A stretch of DNA of 64,000 bases, taken from Odontocerum albicorne. Taxonomy: Eukaryota > Arthropoda > Insecta > Trichoptera > Odontoceridae. The stretch covers positions 34,043,089 through 34,107,088 of the forward strand of contig OX463847.1 of NCBI GenBank assembly GCA_949825065.1, in the 5' to 3' direction. Positions within the stretch are counted from its first letter, which is position 1; every line of letters starts with the position of its first letter. Below the pieces are notes generated by a model. It was not told the DNA's origin and searched no databases. It worked only from the letters and a program-made list of their open reading frames with translations. Positions 21,420 through 33,184 of the stretch are shown in pieces. A program made the translations under genes and the position numbers.

Positions 21420-21813
21420 GAAGATCTCTGGTAGCTTAGTTATAAAAACACCTTTCTCACAACCCGAGAGTTACGAGTTCGATTCTGATTGGTCATTATT
21501 AAAAAAAACAGTTAATTCTCAACTTTAACTATATTCTTTGTTAAAAGAAACATCAGCATCGTTCTACAGAATAAACCCTCAGAGATCAACCCCGAGGCAA
21601 ATCAACCTAAATATAGAAAGCCAACTGGTAAAGTATATCTCAAGAAGAGTATATGTTTGAGTCCTGTACGAGTATATCCCCACAACCACATTCAATGCTA
21701 CTTCCGTTCGAAAAGTCCAATTTATAAAATGAATTACAATCTGCTTTTCACTTAAGGCCCATTTAACGGCTTCCTGATTAGTTGGAAGAAATTGCCACAA
21801 TGTAAGAAGCCAG
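21420..21813 (+). repeat. TIR/tRNA-like repeat (family T), decayed copy
   Basis: The left part (21424-21500) has a tRNA-like GTAGCTTAGTTATAAAAAC A-box region and a B box GAGTTCGATTC. The right end (21735-21813) matches the reference copy at 47275-47520: TTTTCACTTAAGGCCCATTT, then TTAGTTGGAAGAAATTGCC and a terminal GCCAGGTT. The two parts are further apart than in the reference copy, so there is inserted DNA between them or two fragments lie side by side. Confidence 0.5.
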
Positions 21814-22044
21814 GTTTTACTATATACAACGAAAGTATATATGTATAAATATAAAAGAATACAAGTTAAACTTTAAAACTCATTTTTTGTTAAATGAAAT
21901 GAATCACAAAACTTAATTCACAATTAAGAAAGCATACCTTCTCCATAGTAAACATAACCCTAAACAGAGACGAAAAGAACGATTGTTTTATTACATTATA
22001 TCATACTTTAGTTGTATACAGTAAAAAGCAGCGGGTATATAACC

Positions 22045-22190
22045 ATATGACAATCTCTTCCAACAAACTAGAAATATGTTAGTTCTTAAATAAAAACCAG
22101 ACTGGAACTTTAAAAAAAACAGTGGGAATCGAGTCAATAACTTCGTCCGAGAGTGCCGCTTTAAATTTTAAAACTATACGAGGAAGAATT
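22045..22190 (-). repeat. TIR/tRNA-like repeat (family T), partial copy
   Basis: TGACAATCTCTTCCAAC matches the family terminal repeat, CCAGACTGGAACTTT matches the interior, and GTGGGAATCGAGTC is an eroded B box on the minus strand. The other end is not visible. Confidence 0.5.
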
Positions 22191-22899
22191 CACAAGTGAT
22201 ATGTTTATCATGTATTTTAAAAAAATCTTATTAAATAAAAATCAAATCTTATTCATTGTTAACGTTGACAATATACAAAAAAAATACATACAAATAACAC
22301 ATTGCATATTTTATGGTGAATTCAAGATTTCTCAGAATATTTTCATCCCGCTTTTCGTTCTCTATCCTTTATAATATTTGTTTGACAAGTAAATATCTTT
22401 TTGTGAACAAGAAAAAAAGGAAAATTTGAGTTTGTAATACGTAACAAAAATGAAAAAGTATGTCATCTTTTATTTATTGTTCGATTCGACATATTTTTTT
22501 ACATTATATCCAGGGCATTCGTGTTAGGTTATAACGTTGTCGTAAGCTCGTTAAGTTATAACGTTGCCGTTAGTTTATAAAAAACAGGAAAAAATATACA
22601 CATTCCACAAGAAATTGGTGTAGCTATCAATTTGAAAATTACATAAAAAAATTCTAAGAATGAATAAAAAGGGATTTAAAAAATACACATTTATTAAAAA
22701 TACATTTTTTTCTAAATATTTATTCATTTAACACTTTCATACAAATAATCTAGCGGATTTAATATTTTAAAGCAATTTTTTCCAATCATCCAGTTTTTTT
22801 CACAATTTTTATTGGTGCCCATGAATACTATAGTATTTGACTTATGATATGAAAACATTATTTCAGAAAAACTAACAAAAATGAAAGATGATTCTTAAG
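22191..22899. other. AT-rich non-coding stretch
   Basis: Long runs of A and T, with no gene or repeat recognised. The near-duplicate phrase GTTATAACGTTG (22529 and 22554 regions) is the only local repeat seen. Confidence 0.35.
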
Positions 22900-23110
22900 G
22901 CAAATAAGGATAATAATGATACTTTCATGGGAGTCAAGAATATTTTGAGACAAATAGAGATTTGTTAGATAATTTTTAAATATCGATAAGGATGTAGCAC
23001 ATCCGATTGAGCCAGAAAGATCGTTCCAAAATCGAGCCGAGTGAACCGTAAAAGATGATGTGTAGAATGGTGTGTGATGCATTAGTATATAAAGGACTCT
23101 ACCATCACCA
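22900..23110 (-). pseudogene. LINE protein C-terminus
   Basis: The minus strand codes for RSGDGRVLYILMHHTPFYTS, then SFTVHSARFWNDLSGSIG and TSLSIFKNYLTNLYLSQ. The RxWNxLP-like motif (here RFWNDLSG) followed by a SxxxFKxxLxxxL helix is the standard end of CR1/Jockey-type LINE proteins. The rest of the element is not found upstream. Confidence 0.6.
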
Positions 23111-24300
23111 GATCGTAGAAAAATCGATGCTCAGAAAAAAATGGAATGTTTCATGCAGATACTGAAAAAAATGTGAATAAAAGTGTTCAGGAAAGTCCTT
23201 CTTCTGGCATTTTGACTTGAAAACTGCTTATTCTATTTTATCTAAGGAATTTTATATGTAATGTTTTATAGTGAATGATCCTTTGTAAAATGAACGTTTC
23301 TAATTGAAATGCAAATTTTTGGTGTAATATGATTATGGTGAAATTTGTCATAATTATTATGAAAAACTCGTTATGTGTTTCTTTAATTCTTTTTTTATTT
23401 TTATTTTCTGAGACTTACCTCCATTAGAACTAACTCACGACTAGTTAGGTAGGTCAGTGTTTTGTATATTTCATCATAAAAATTAAAATATTTTGAATAA
23501 ATTGAAAAAAAAATAAACTATATTAAAAAAAATACATCCTGATCTCAATTGATTCGTACTCGCCTAACAAAAAGACCAACAAAGAAGTTCTGAATTCAGA
23601 CATATACTCGTAAGTAGAATATAAAGTACGTGATGATTCGTCTGGATGTATATTTGCTTTACAGATTACATTTCTAACGAATATTTTCCGTTAGGGTTGA
23701 GAGATTTCCAAAGCAGTCTTGAACTTGGAATATGGCACAATAAGAGTACGATTTGTATTCAGCAGGCAGACTTGTATTTGCAAAAAGTCGGCACTCACCC
23801 AAGACCTCAAACCCTCACACACATTTGACTTGAGAGAGATCGGGGGAAAAAAAAACAATTCGTCTTTTCTTGGGAAAATTTTAACGTGGAATATTTTAAC
23901 TGATTCATACCCATTCACTGACGTGTATTATTTGAAGATACCATAAAGTAAGGAAATTCAGTAAATATATATTTTACAAAGTAATATTTTACAAAGCAAA
24001 TATAGTAAAGATATTTAAGAATTTGGCAATAAAAAATTTATTTCGATCATTTAATTGGTTGGTTAACAGAGCAATCTTGCATCCCAGATCCAATGCAAGG
24101 CTGGTTCTGTACTGTTTTTTCTTATAAATAATTTTTCATAAAAAATTTCTTTAAATGTCTTTTTGTACTGTCTTCACTCTTGAATGTAATGATTTGATAG
24201 ATTGAGTTAGATGAATGGCGTAGGAATTGTAATGTTATTTTAGGGTACAATTAGCCTAGTGACGTTCGTTGAATTTTTCTATTCCATATTTTCACTACTT
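23111..24300. other. Non-coding stretch, nothing recognised
   Basis: AT-rich. Several short open frames overlap on both strands at 23646-23946, but none has a motif. TACTCGTA occurs at 23605-23612. Confidence 0.35.
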
Positions 24301-24301
24301 T

Positions 24302-25517
24302 GGATCATTCAGCCAGAAAACCCCAATCATTTGAAAAAGAGAGTCTTTGATTCATGCATCTTACCAATCCTCACACATGGAATCGAAACCTCTGTCCTAA
24401 CAAAGCGAATAACGCAAAAACTACTAGTGACACAGAGAGCCATGGAGAGGAGGATGCTGGGAGTTTCACTGCGAAATTGAAAGACCAACAAATGGATAAG
24501 AGAGAGAACCAAAGTTACGGACGTAGTTGAGAGAGCTGCTGCCTTAAAATGGAGCTGGGCAGGACATATTGCCAGATATTTTGACTCTCGATGGACGAAA
24601 AAGATCCTGGAATGGCAGCGTAGAACGGGCAAGAGAGGTGTGGGGAGACCACAGCCTAGATGGTCGGACGATATAAGACGGGCCACAGGGATGAAATCGA
24701 TGCAGTGTGCCCGAGATAGGGTGTTGTGGAAGACCGAAGGGGAGGCCTATATCCAGGGATGGATCCAGAACGGCTGAAGAAAAAGAAGAAGCCAGAAGAC
24801 TCATTTTGCTATGGTGTGAGTAACACTCTCTGTATTACGCAATTTATGCAGTGGTATTGGTTTAAGAATGCCACACGATTGGTTCGCGCAGATCGCACAT
24901 TTGTATTGTTGTTAAAATACTCGGTGATAAGAAAAACACTACCATGTCGAAATTAGGAGTGCGATTTTTGTCTAATGTAATGTATAATTCAAAAATTTTC
25001 GAAAGCTTAGAATGTACTTTGTTATAATTTAAAGTTTCCTAGAATTTAGTATCACTCCATCTACTGTTATTTTAAAACTTTATTATTGAACATTGTAATT
25101 ATATAATTATTCTATGATACATTAATATGTTAAATAATCTTACACATGTACAATAATAATTTTATTTTTATGTGCTATAATCTAATTAAAGCTGACGAAC
25201 ATTTTTACTTTATAATACTTGTACTTATATTTATTTTTATCTTGAAAATTTTCATTATTAATATTTAATATTTCCTAGAATCTGCCATGCCTAAACAATT
25301 AATATGTGAAATAAACTTACATTCATTATATTTTTCCAATTATTCCAATTTAAGCTGACAGCATTTTTAATTTACAAAACGTGTGTGTTTAAATATAAAA
25401 TATTATTTTTATGTTTTTTTTGCTTTTTAACTTCATTAAAAAAATAAAGTGACAAGTATTTGTAAACGCACTGTTACTCACACTATTGCAAAATGAGTCT
25501 TCTGGCTGAATGATCTA
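24302..25517. repeat. ~46-bp inverted repeats around an RTE insertion
   Basis: The sequence GATCATTCAGCCAGAA/GACTCATTTTGC.../GTGTGAGTAACA is present once at the left, split by the RTE fragment (24302-24318 plus 24798-24827), and once in inverse orientation at about 25471-25517. These may be the terminal repeats of a DNA element about 750 bp long before the insertion, but no target duplication was found at the outer ends. Confidence 0.65.
24319..24789 (+). pseudogene. RTE-like reverse transcriptase C-terminus with target duplication
   Basis: Translation reads LKKRVFDSCILPILTHGIET, TQRAMERRMLGVSLRN, a stop at 24478, then TKVTDVVERAAALKWSWAGH and VGRPQPRWSDDIRRATG, ending at a TGA near 24776. 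This is the end of an insect RTE-like endonuclease/reverse transcriptase, closed by an A/G-rich tail (AAGAAAAAGAAGA). AGCCAGAA occurs at both sides (24311-24318 and 24790-24797) as the target-site duplication. The catalytic part is lost by 5' truncation. Confidence 0.85.
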
Positions 25518-26015
25518 TAACCGCAGGTAACTGAAAATGCGGATTCATGGGGGATCACCATACGAGTATATTCTATTCGAATTCGGAGTTTCATTCAAAA
25601 TTGTCTTCAAAATTATATAACCATTTCCCTCAATTATATAACCATCAAATTCATAACTAAATTCAAAGAGTTATTCATCATTTAACTTTCAGTGATATTT
25701 TAAATAAAACTTTAATGACTCGTGTTTGGAAGAAACAAAAATTTGACATCTCCAATTAGGTGTTCAATATATTTTTCAACCATATGATACATCTTAAAAG
25801 AGTTTCAAAATATTATATTGTAAATGATTATTTTTTTTAGTGGAAACGGAGCTATCAATCTTTGAATCTATACTCTTCATACTCATTATAAATTTTTATC
25901 TTGTTTGCCCTATTCTCAAAATCTGCTTATCTAAGCATCTTCATTTCTTCTACACGTATCCTGTCAGTTCGTATCTTATTTACAGCACCTTCCTTGACCT
26001 ATTTCCAAGAGGGGT
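24828..26015. other. AT-rich non-coding stretch
   Basis: Outside the right inverted repeat (25471-25517) nothing was recognised. The octamer TACGAGTA occurs at 25561-25568. Confidence 0.35.
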
Positions 26016-26240
26016 TGTAAAATGGCTTGTGAAAAAGAAAAACATATTGGGATCGAGGCGGTTAAATATAAAATCTACCCAATTTTCGCGGTGTCAGCGC
26101 TTTATGAAGAAAAGCGAAAGAACGTGACAACACGCCCCAACAAGATAAAACAAATGTTTATTTGTGTGAAAAATGGCCCGACATCGGGATTATTTTTATT
26201 ACTTTTGTCACATGCGAGACGTGGTGAAAACGCCGCTTAA
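26016..26240. other. GC-richer unique patch
   Basis: Composition rises here compared with both flanks and no repeat landmark is present. Overlapping open frames exist but carry no motif. ACAAATGTTTATTTGTG is a forkhead-like palindromic stretch near 26148. A conserved non-coding element or an exon of an unseen gene are both possible. Confidence 0.25.
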
Positions 26241-26274
26241 CCTTCGGTTTTTTTTTTTACTTTTTGACGTACTA

Positions 26275-26806
26275 TTGGGTTGTCCAGAAAGCAGTTTCGT
26301 ATTTCACTGATAGATGTCGTTAGGACAAAATTTTCGTCGCTAACTTAATTTCAAGCGTGCGAAATATATTTTATTTTGCAAGGTTATAGTTTTTTGGGCA
26401 TTGTTTTCCCAAATTCCTCGAGTGGCTTTTTGACGTAATTTTGAAGATGGAACAAAATAAAATGTTTTGTCGGTATACTAGTATGATGTTTTTTTCCTAC
26501 ACCTAAGGAAAAAATATAACACATACCAAAAAAATATGTACACAGTATAGCGACGATGCTGTTAGCGATCGTGTGTCAAAATTGGGTTAAACATACGTAG
26601 TGGTGATACGACACTGGAAAATGCTGTTCACTCTGGAAGGTCAATTAGAACTGATGACGACCAAATTAAGGTTTTAACACAAAACCCAGCGTTTTACGAC
26701 ACGAAATATCGTTGAGATACTGAGAATATCAAAAAACTACGTCCATGAGCATTTGGTGCAATTTTGCGTTCTTATTTGATCTAAAATTACTTTTTGGATA
26801 ACCTAT
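26275..26806 (+). mobile_element. mariner deletion derivative, 532 bp
   Basis: The left end TTGGGTTGTCCAGAAAGCAG and the right end, read inversely TAGGTTATCCAAAAAGTAAT, are imperfect terminal repeats. TA duplications lie at 26273-26274 and 26807-26808. The inside keeps a decayed N-terminal part of a mariner transposase: SGDTTLENAVHSGRSIRTDD, then a helix-turn-helix remnant with several stops. The catalytic domain is deleted. Confidence 0.75.
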
Positions 26807-27007
26807 TACTATTGTTAGTGCTCATTTATGGTATCAATCATTCATCTTATTGATTATTCATTTTTATTAGCCCCGCTTTAGATAGTGATAGTGGCCATAG
26901 TAAGTAACAACCATCTCGAATCAACACGTAGACCTCAAAATATCTGGAACATTCTAGTTGTTTTTAAATTCAATCCTTAGATCTGTCCGAAATCCGATTT
27001 ACACATT

Positions 27008-27223
27008 CCGTTTTCATAGACAATTGACACATCCCATCCTCATAAACAATTGACACATTCCATCGACAATCGTCCCATACCATCCTCATAGACAATTGTC
27101 ACATTTCATCCTCATAGACAATTGTCACATCCCATCCTCATAGACAATTAACATATCCCATCCTCATAGACAATTGACACATTCCATCCTCAAAGACAAT
27201 TGACGCATCCCATTATCATAGAC
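27008..27223. repeat. 26-bp minisatellite (left part)
   Basis: About eight imperfect copies of CATCCTCATAGACAATTGAC plus six more bases follow each other. The array is interrupted by the hAT-like element and resumes at 27841-27875 with one or two more units. Confidence 0.88.
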
Positions 27224-27840
27224 CAGGCATGGCCAACCCACGACCCGCCATAATGTTTTGTATGCCCCGCGAGCTGTTCTTTTATAAATCACGTAAAAAA
27301 TAACTATAAAACATGGTTGTTAAATAATAGCGATAAATTCTAGATTTCCGATACGAAGAACATTTTGATTAAAATAATAAAAATCATATTGAAATAAGGC
27401 TCGAATTAATAGCAATATAATACTATATGCAGACAAAAATTAAAAAGAAAATACAAAATAGGTACATTTGTTTTTTCGTGTACCATCCAAAATAATACTA
27501 ATATTTATTTCGATATTTATGACATACGAGTATAACGTATAACACTCATAAATAGTATTCAATAAAAAAATTCAATGCAAGTATTTGTCGGTTCTCATGG
27601 TTCTGTGGTTAAGTTGTTTTGCCCACTAACCAAGGGTGCCGAGTTGATTCTTGTTTTTTTTTGTGGAAGCGATAATAGTAACATAAAACGCACTCAGGAG
27701 TCCAGTCGGAGCACATTACTTTGTTTTCCGGCACTCAAATTTCGATACACCTATTGATTAAAAAGAAATACACATTCGGGCTACGGTCTTATATCCAATG
27801 CCGGTTTTGACACACGGACCAAAAAGGTTGACAACCCCTT
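27224..27840. mobile_element. hAT-like element, 617 bp, with 8-bp target duplication
   Basis: The element splits a minisatellite. TCATAGAC is present on both sides (27216-27223 and 27841-27848), an exact 8-bp target-site duplication as made by hAT transposases. The ends CAGGCATGGCCAACC and, on the other strand, AAGGGGTTGTCAACC are imperfect terminal repeats of hAT type. No transposase motif was found. A tRNA-like segment (GTGGTTAAGTTG ... GAGTTGATTCTTG, 27600-27655) sits inside and may be a SINE that inserted later. Confidence 0.8.
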
Positions 27841-27875
27841 TCATAGACAATTGAAACATCCCATCCTCATCGCTT

Positions 27876-28166
27876 GTTCGACGATCGTGACATTCGACCA
27901 GTAGTAGATTAATCTTAAAGGAACTTAAGCCGTTAAGCCAGTTAAAATCTAAACCTCGAACAGTTTATACGTCGACGTACTCGTATGTGAATTTTGTGCA
28001 ACTTCAAAAGTAAGAACTTACAACGTTTCAAGGATTCATGAGGACCAGAAATCTTCTCAGGTTACACATTTTCCTTGCTTTGTGCAAGAATACATAACCA
28101 AAAATCACTATTTTCTTCTTCTTAAATGAGTGATCAATGCTTAGATGAGATGAGTGATTAACACAT
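27876..28166. other. Short non-coding stretch
   Basis: Nothing recognised except the octamer TACTCGTA at 27978-27985. Confidence 0.35.
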
Positions 28167-28215
28167 TCCGGATTGGTAATTTTCCAATAAAAAATTGGAA
28201 AATTACCAATCCGGA
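28167..28215. repeat. Perfect 22-bp hairpin with A5 loop
   Basis: Arms at 28167-28188 (TCCGGATTGGTAATTTTCCA...) and 28194-28215 are exact inverse copies, separated by five A. The absence of any mismatch suggests a recent fold-back duplication or strong selection. A transcript would form a stable stem, but animal microRNA precursors normally contain mismatches and larger loops. Confidence 0.92.
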
Positions 28216-28374
28216 TTATCCAAAATTTGATTCAATACTTTGTTATATTCAAGATTTCACGTTACATCTCTAATATTCCAAGCCTTAATTTTTAATGTTT
28301 TTGAATTCTGTATCTAAGGATGGATAGTTGTGAAATATTATATTTTTGCTATTCAACGTTACATACTCGTATAT

Positions 28375-28700
28375 ACACTTACGCTCTGTCCCTTTTGGGA
28401 TAGGCAGACATGACAAATATCTACGCTATCTAAACAAACAGCTCTCACTTCATCCATATTCATACATCTCGTCACATACGTTTTCTGTTTCTCATACATT
28501 TCGCTCTGTTAAAATTTCTCCAAATATCTCCTTCCACCCTTGGCTCGCTCTACCCTTTCTATAGACATGTACACATACATTTGTTTCGTAGGTCTTTCGC
28601 AATTCGTTTTCTTAATGTGTCCGCGCCATTCCAAGATCCTTTTCATAATATTACTTATAGCACCCGTCTCCAATAAATCTTATCTTAAATCCGAACATTT
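28375..28700 (-). repeat. Family R-related retroelement tail, copy 6
   Basis: The 3' end TTACGCTCTGTCCCTTTTGG followed by GATAGGCAGACATGAC resembles the family R terminus but with different inner sequence (TGTCCGCGCCATTCCAAGA). It is probably a sister subfamily. No open frame remains. Confidence 0.55.
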
Positions 28701-30814
28701 CTTACGCTATCAAAAAATTGAATTGCAGTTAAATATCGCAAGCCACATACTTTTACCGCATATATTTTCTCTGGGAATGCTTACCGAAAAATAATTTATT
28801 AAAAGGTTATTATTATTAGGTTAATATTAGAATAAATAATTCATTATTAGGTTAATATATTATATATAAAGATGTATATTTTTAATGACAAGTTGAAATT
28901 TAAAAAAAAATCAAGTCTACAGAAGACACACGTTTATCATTCTCCTTTTACTCGCTTTTATATTATACTCGTACAAATGTTAAGCTGTGCATAATATCAA
29001 TTTTAAAAATTTTATGATCGATTTATTGACAAAAACAATACTATGTTAAGTGCGCCATCACAATTTTTTGGATCAATAATATTGATTGATTTTGTAATCA
29101 ATAATATTGATGTCTATAACGCGCGGGCCTTGGCCTTGCGGCATTTTATTTTGTCAACACGACTTTATAAAATGTTGATGATAAAAATGTGTCAATACTT
29201 GTCAGAAATATATCGACACTGCCATCTTTGTAGTGTTTATGAAAGGAATACAACAATGAAATGTATATAAAAGAAATGTTCAGTAATAGTAAGAATATTA
29301 TTTGTAAGCTGTAAGTAAATTATTTGTTAACAGTCCAACAATAAAGGCCAAGTATTATATAAAACAACTATAAAAAGTGTATTATTTACAAAAAAGGAAA
29401 ATCAAAATTTATGTTCGTTTTATTTCGTAGTTACAGCAACAATTTATTTAGTTAAAGTTAAGAGTTAATGAACGATTAAAATTGTTTTTTTTAGCAAAAA
29501 TGGTACTTATTTCAAAGAAAAAAAAAAGAATTTCAAAGAGACAAATGAAACTAAAGACTAAATGTCATGGTTCCTTTACAAGCGGAATTTGAAAAACCAC
29601 CCAGCGAAATGTCATTTGACGTCATAATCATTTATTTTTCCTTTCATCCCAAAAACGAGAAGAAAACATCAATTTATCCAATGATGCTGGACATGGTTTA
29701 ATTAAAATAACATCGTACTGGACCCAAAAGGGATGTTGGCAGAAATCCGGGCCAGATTAAAATTTAAGTTATGCGATAAACGCCGACCATGTTATGGATA
29801 CGGATTTTTAGCTACACTCGTAGCAATTAAAACTTTTTAACATACAACTTTTTGAAAAACATGAACATTGCGACAAGAGGATTAATTAAAAACAACTCGT
29901 TTTCTACCCCCTTTCTGATGAAAGTCGGGATTTCTAAATTTGGTTAGGGTAGGATAATATTGATGGGGTTATATGATTACCTTTATTTTCTGCGCTATAT
30001 AAAAACCAATAAATGATGACACAAGGTTGGTCAATGATGGTTCAATTTTTTTTTATGGATGATGGCAATCGTCAAATCAATCATACAACGACACAGTGTC
30101 CCTTCTTGGGAAGGCAAAGGAGAGCGTACTTGACGCAATACAAGAATAATTTATGATAAATACGAGTAGCTAGCCATTGAACTCCATTATAGCAATAAAT
30201 TCATAATTAAAATAAAAAATTATTTCTCACTTTCCAAAATGGTTTTAATTTTAGTTGCACACTCATAAATATGAGCCTATTTTCCATTAAAATATCAGTT
30301 GAAAGATCTTATATTTTCTCCTCGCATTATAACGATATAAGTCAAGCTTTCTCGATTTGATGGTAGATAAAATACTACAGATTTTTTTCATTTTAAGATG
30401 TCATCATTTCGGACGTTGTCAACCCACGAGCCTCTCAGCATTCTTCGATAGTGTTACATTTTTAAAAATTCTAGTTTCTTCGTAGTGATCTTATTAGCAA
30501 GTATCCATTTTGCAACGTCATATATGCTAAAATTACGGAGAATATGCAGCAACGCAAAGTTCGTACGCGTAAATCGATATTATTGAAATCTTGTTGCAGA
30601 GGAAATCCTTATAAGCAACTTCGCGCTATCTCCACTATAACTTTGATCTCTTGAGAGTGATCCCATTGATAATTTAGTCAGCATCCCAGATATTTATGAG
30701 TTGAACTGGTTTTACAATTTTATTGCTTTTATCAAGAGGTGCCCTTATTTGTACTTTAATTTAAGTGACAATCTATTGTTGTTCACAAATGATTGGGAAC
30801 GAATGAGTTATGAT
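28701..30814. other. Non-coding stretch with a CRE-like site
   Basis: No gene is supported. 29560-29800 is slightly GC-richer and seems unique. It holds a perfect TGACGTCA at 29617-29624. A short trace of a family R tail (CAGTGTCCCTTCTTGGGAAG) is visible near 30095. The rest is AT-rich. Confidence 0.4.
29617..29624. promoter_or_regulatory. CRE-like octamer TGACGTCA
   Basis: This is the palindromic binding site of CREB/ATF bZIP proteins. It lies in a short GC-richer unique patch. One octamer is weak evidence and there is no gene near enough to link it to. Confidence 0.2.
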
Positions 30815-31047
30815 AGACTAACAAAACAATCATTTAATGCAAATTTGAGTGTAAGGCATGGAAGATAAATACCATAAAAAATATGGTTGGATTAAGGGAA
30901 TAATATTGAGAAAGATGGAAAAGTAGAAAGTCAGAAAAATCTTAGGAGCTATATGAAAAGATATATGCATCTGGAAGAGGCGAAAAATGTGTGTCGAGAT
31001 AGGAAAGTCTTGCATTCTGCCTACCCCGACAGGGAAATGGCGTGATA
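30815..31047 (+). repeat. Family R retroelement tail, copy 7
   Basis: In plus orientation it passes TGATAGACTAACAAAACAAT, GCAAATTTGAGTGTAAGGC, GGAAGAGGCGAAAAATGTGT and ends CCGACAGGGAAATGGCGTGA, the conserved 3' boundary. The corresponding protein blocks (Glu-Glu-Ala-Lys-x-Val-Cys-Arg-Asp-Arg and Ser-Ala-Tyr-Pro-Asp-Arg) can be read with frame shifts. Confidence 0.72.
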
Positions 31048-33184
31048 GTATGTAAGTATAAAATGGTTGGAATTTCATGTTATGTCCACAAATTTTTTTT
31101 ATGTTTTTATTTAAACTTTCCGTCACACCCTTACTATAAATACGTCTCATCAACAACAAGTCACCAAAATAAAGCATTTTTTTGGAAACCCACACACGTA
31201 ACTAAACAAAGAGAAAGATGAATTTGTCACATCGATTTAGGGGAGGGAAACAGTATGAAATCAAAATTAGTCCCATTTCATTCCAACCTCTCGCAAGACC
31301 CTTGCTCCTTCCCTAACTCGAGTCATTACGGTTTTATTGCAGACCGAGAGACGCAATCAACACCCCTTACGAACCCCTATGAATTCGGACAAGACTCGTG
31401 TAAACTGCACAATTTGTCAGGCGGATGTGGAATTGGTGCAACTATTGAGTTGCTATTTCGATGGTTTAATACTGTTGTATTTATTTTGTTGGTTTAACAA
31501 CACGTGCAGGGTAGATAATTAAATTGTGCAGACTTATTGATTTCAGGTTTGTTTTAGAAATAAACGCACAAACTTTTTCGTTTAGGACGATCTTCATAAC
31601 CTAATTGGCAAAACACTTGACTTTTACCATGTGATTTGGTAAGAGTTCGTCTGTTAACCATACTCGCACGCACTAGACATGTCTATCTCAATTGATGATT
31701 TCAATAATGAATAACACATCTACTATTTAACATACCATTGACAACCTCCGTGACATAGATAGTTGGACCCTTAACATTAATCAGAGGAGCTACACAATCT
31801 AACACCAGACGATGTGACCTAACTGGAAAAGATACATTGTGTATTAAGGTCATATGCAGAAGAAAAAGCCTTGTCACTCTAAGGGTGCATCTGATTTGTT
31901 GCAACATAATTCAAAAAGTTACAAATTTAGAAGTATTTTAAGGTTTGAATTTTTCCAGCCCTTCGAGACTCCAGAGAAGGAAATACGATAGGGGCAGTCA
32001 GTCTGAAAGTGCGAACCAGTCTTACTTGCTATACTAGATATACCTAAATAGTTTATGCTCTGAGTTCCAGATTATATAAGCATACGACACATTTCAAAAG
32101 AATTATTCCTAACATAACGCAGCCATGTTATACGACTTCAGATAATTTAATAATTAAATTACTAAAAAAACATACTAACCTGGGCGCCTGTGTTAAAGAT
32201 ATAATACATAGAATCAGAGGGATAAAGAAGTGATGAATCACCTTGAAATGGCCTGAAGGGTTCGAGGAATCATATGTAAATCTATAACTCAATTAGTCTA
32301 AAGCCTTATTTTCTCCAAGAATTGATGCCTTTGAGACAGCCAGAAAAACCAAACAATCGATAATCAAAGAGGTTGGGGTTTAAAAACATATCATGGTGCG
32401 GTTTGCAACATGAATCTTACGATAGTTTGCCGAAATCCATAAAACCTTGAACGGTCAATTTGGTCGGGAAAAGGAGATAAGGCGTGAATGACAAAAGGAA
32501 CTCATGGAGGCCGAGCTTCCATCCGATGTACTGATCAAGTGTTCATTTCAGTAGACGCTACATAGGTATGATATCGGTTATGCTGAAGAAGGGTGGATCA
32601 TGACAATGGTGGTCATGATTATCAGAATTGATGAAACAAACACAAAGAAAAAGATTATGAGACAAAACATGAACACTATATTTTCTGGACACCTCAACTA
32701 GTATAGCTTCTCCTACTATAATAACGTAGAAATTAATAATGTCAACACGAATGAAGACAGCATGTGAAATTTATTTAAAATAAAAAAATAATCTCAGCTT
32801 GATTAAAAACATTTCTGTAAAAGGAAAATAAATATCTTAGTTTTAAAATATTGAAAATTTCTGGGAACCCAAAAAGCATCAGAATATCATGCTCCAAAGA
32901 GACATCATTTATGTAAACCACTTGAGTCTCATCTTTCTTCCTTTCCTACCTTTACAATATTCATGACCTGACCCGTTACTTTTTCTCAAAATATTTTTAA
33001 AGTCAGACAATCTGAAAACTAGTATGTACAATATTATATTTAGTGACTCATTGAAAAGTATGATATGAGACACGATGTATTATTTTTACTACCCATTATG
33101 AAACGGGAAGTCACATATTGAAATGAGGCATGTACAATCAGGATTTTTCAGTAACTATATGGAGTGTAATTTATTTATTTCAAC
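31048..33184. other. Non-coding stretch with tRNA-like traces
   Basis: No gene recognised. Near 31590-31660, CATAACCTAATTGGCAAAAC and AAGAGTTCGTC look like eroded A and B boxes. Near 31735, ACAACCTCCGTGACATAG resembles the 5' part of the family T core. Neither can be delimited. Confidence 0.35.

Noticed and set aside
24327..24804. Two minus-strand frames of 119 and 86 residues
   Set aside because: They are antisense to the RTE-like fragment, whose plus-strand blocks are conserved.
28167..28215. microRNA precursor
   Set aside because: A mismatch-free 22-bp stem with a five-base loop is too short and too perfect for a typical animal precursor.
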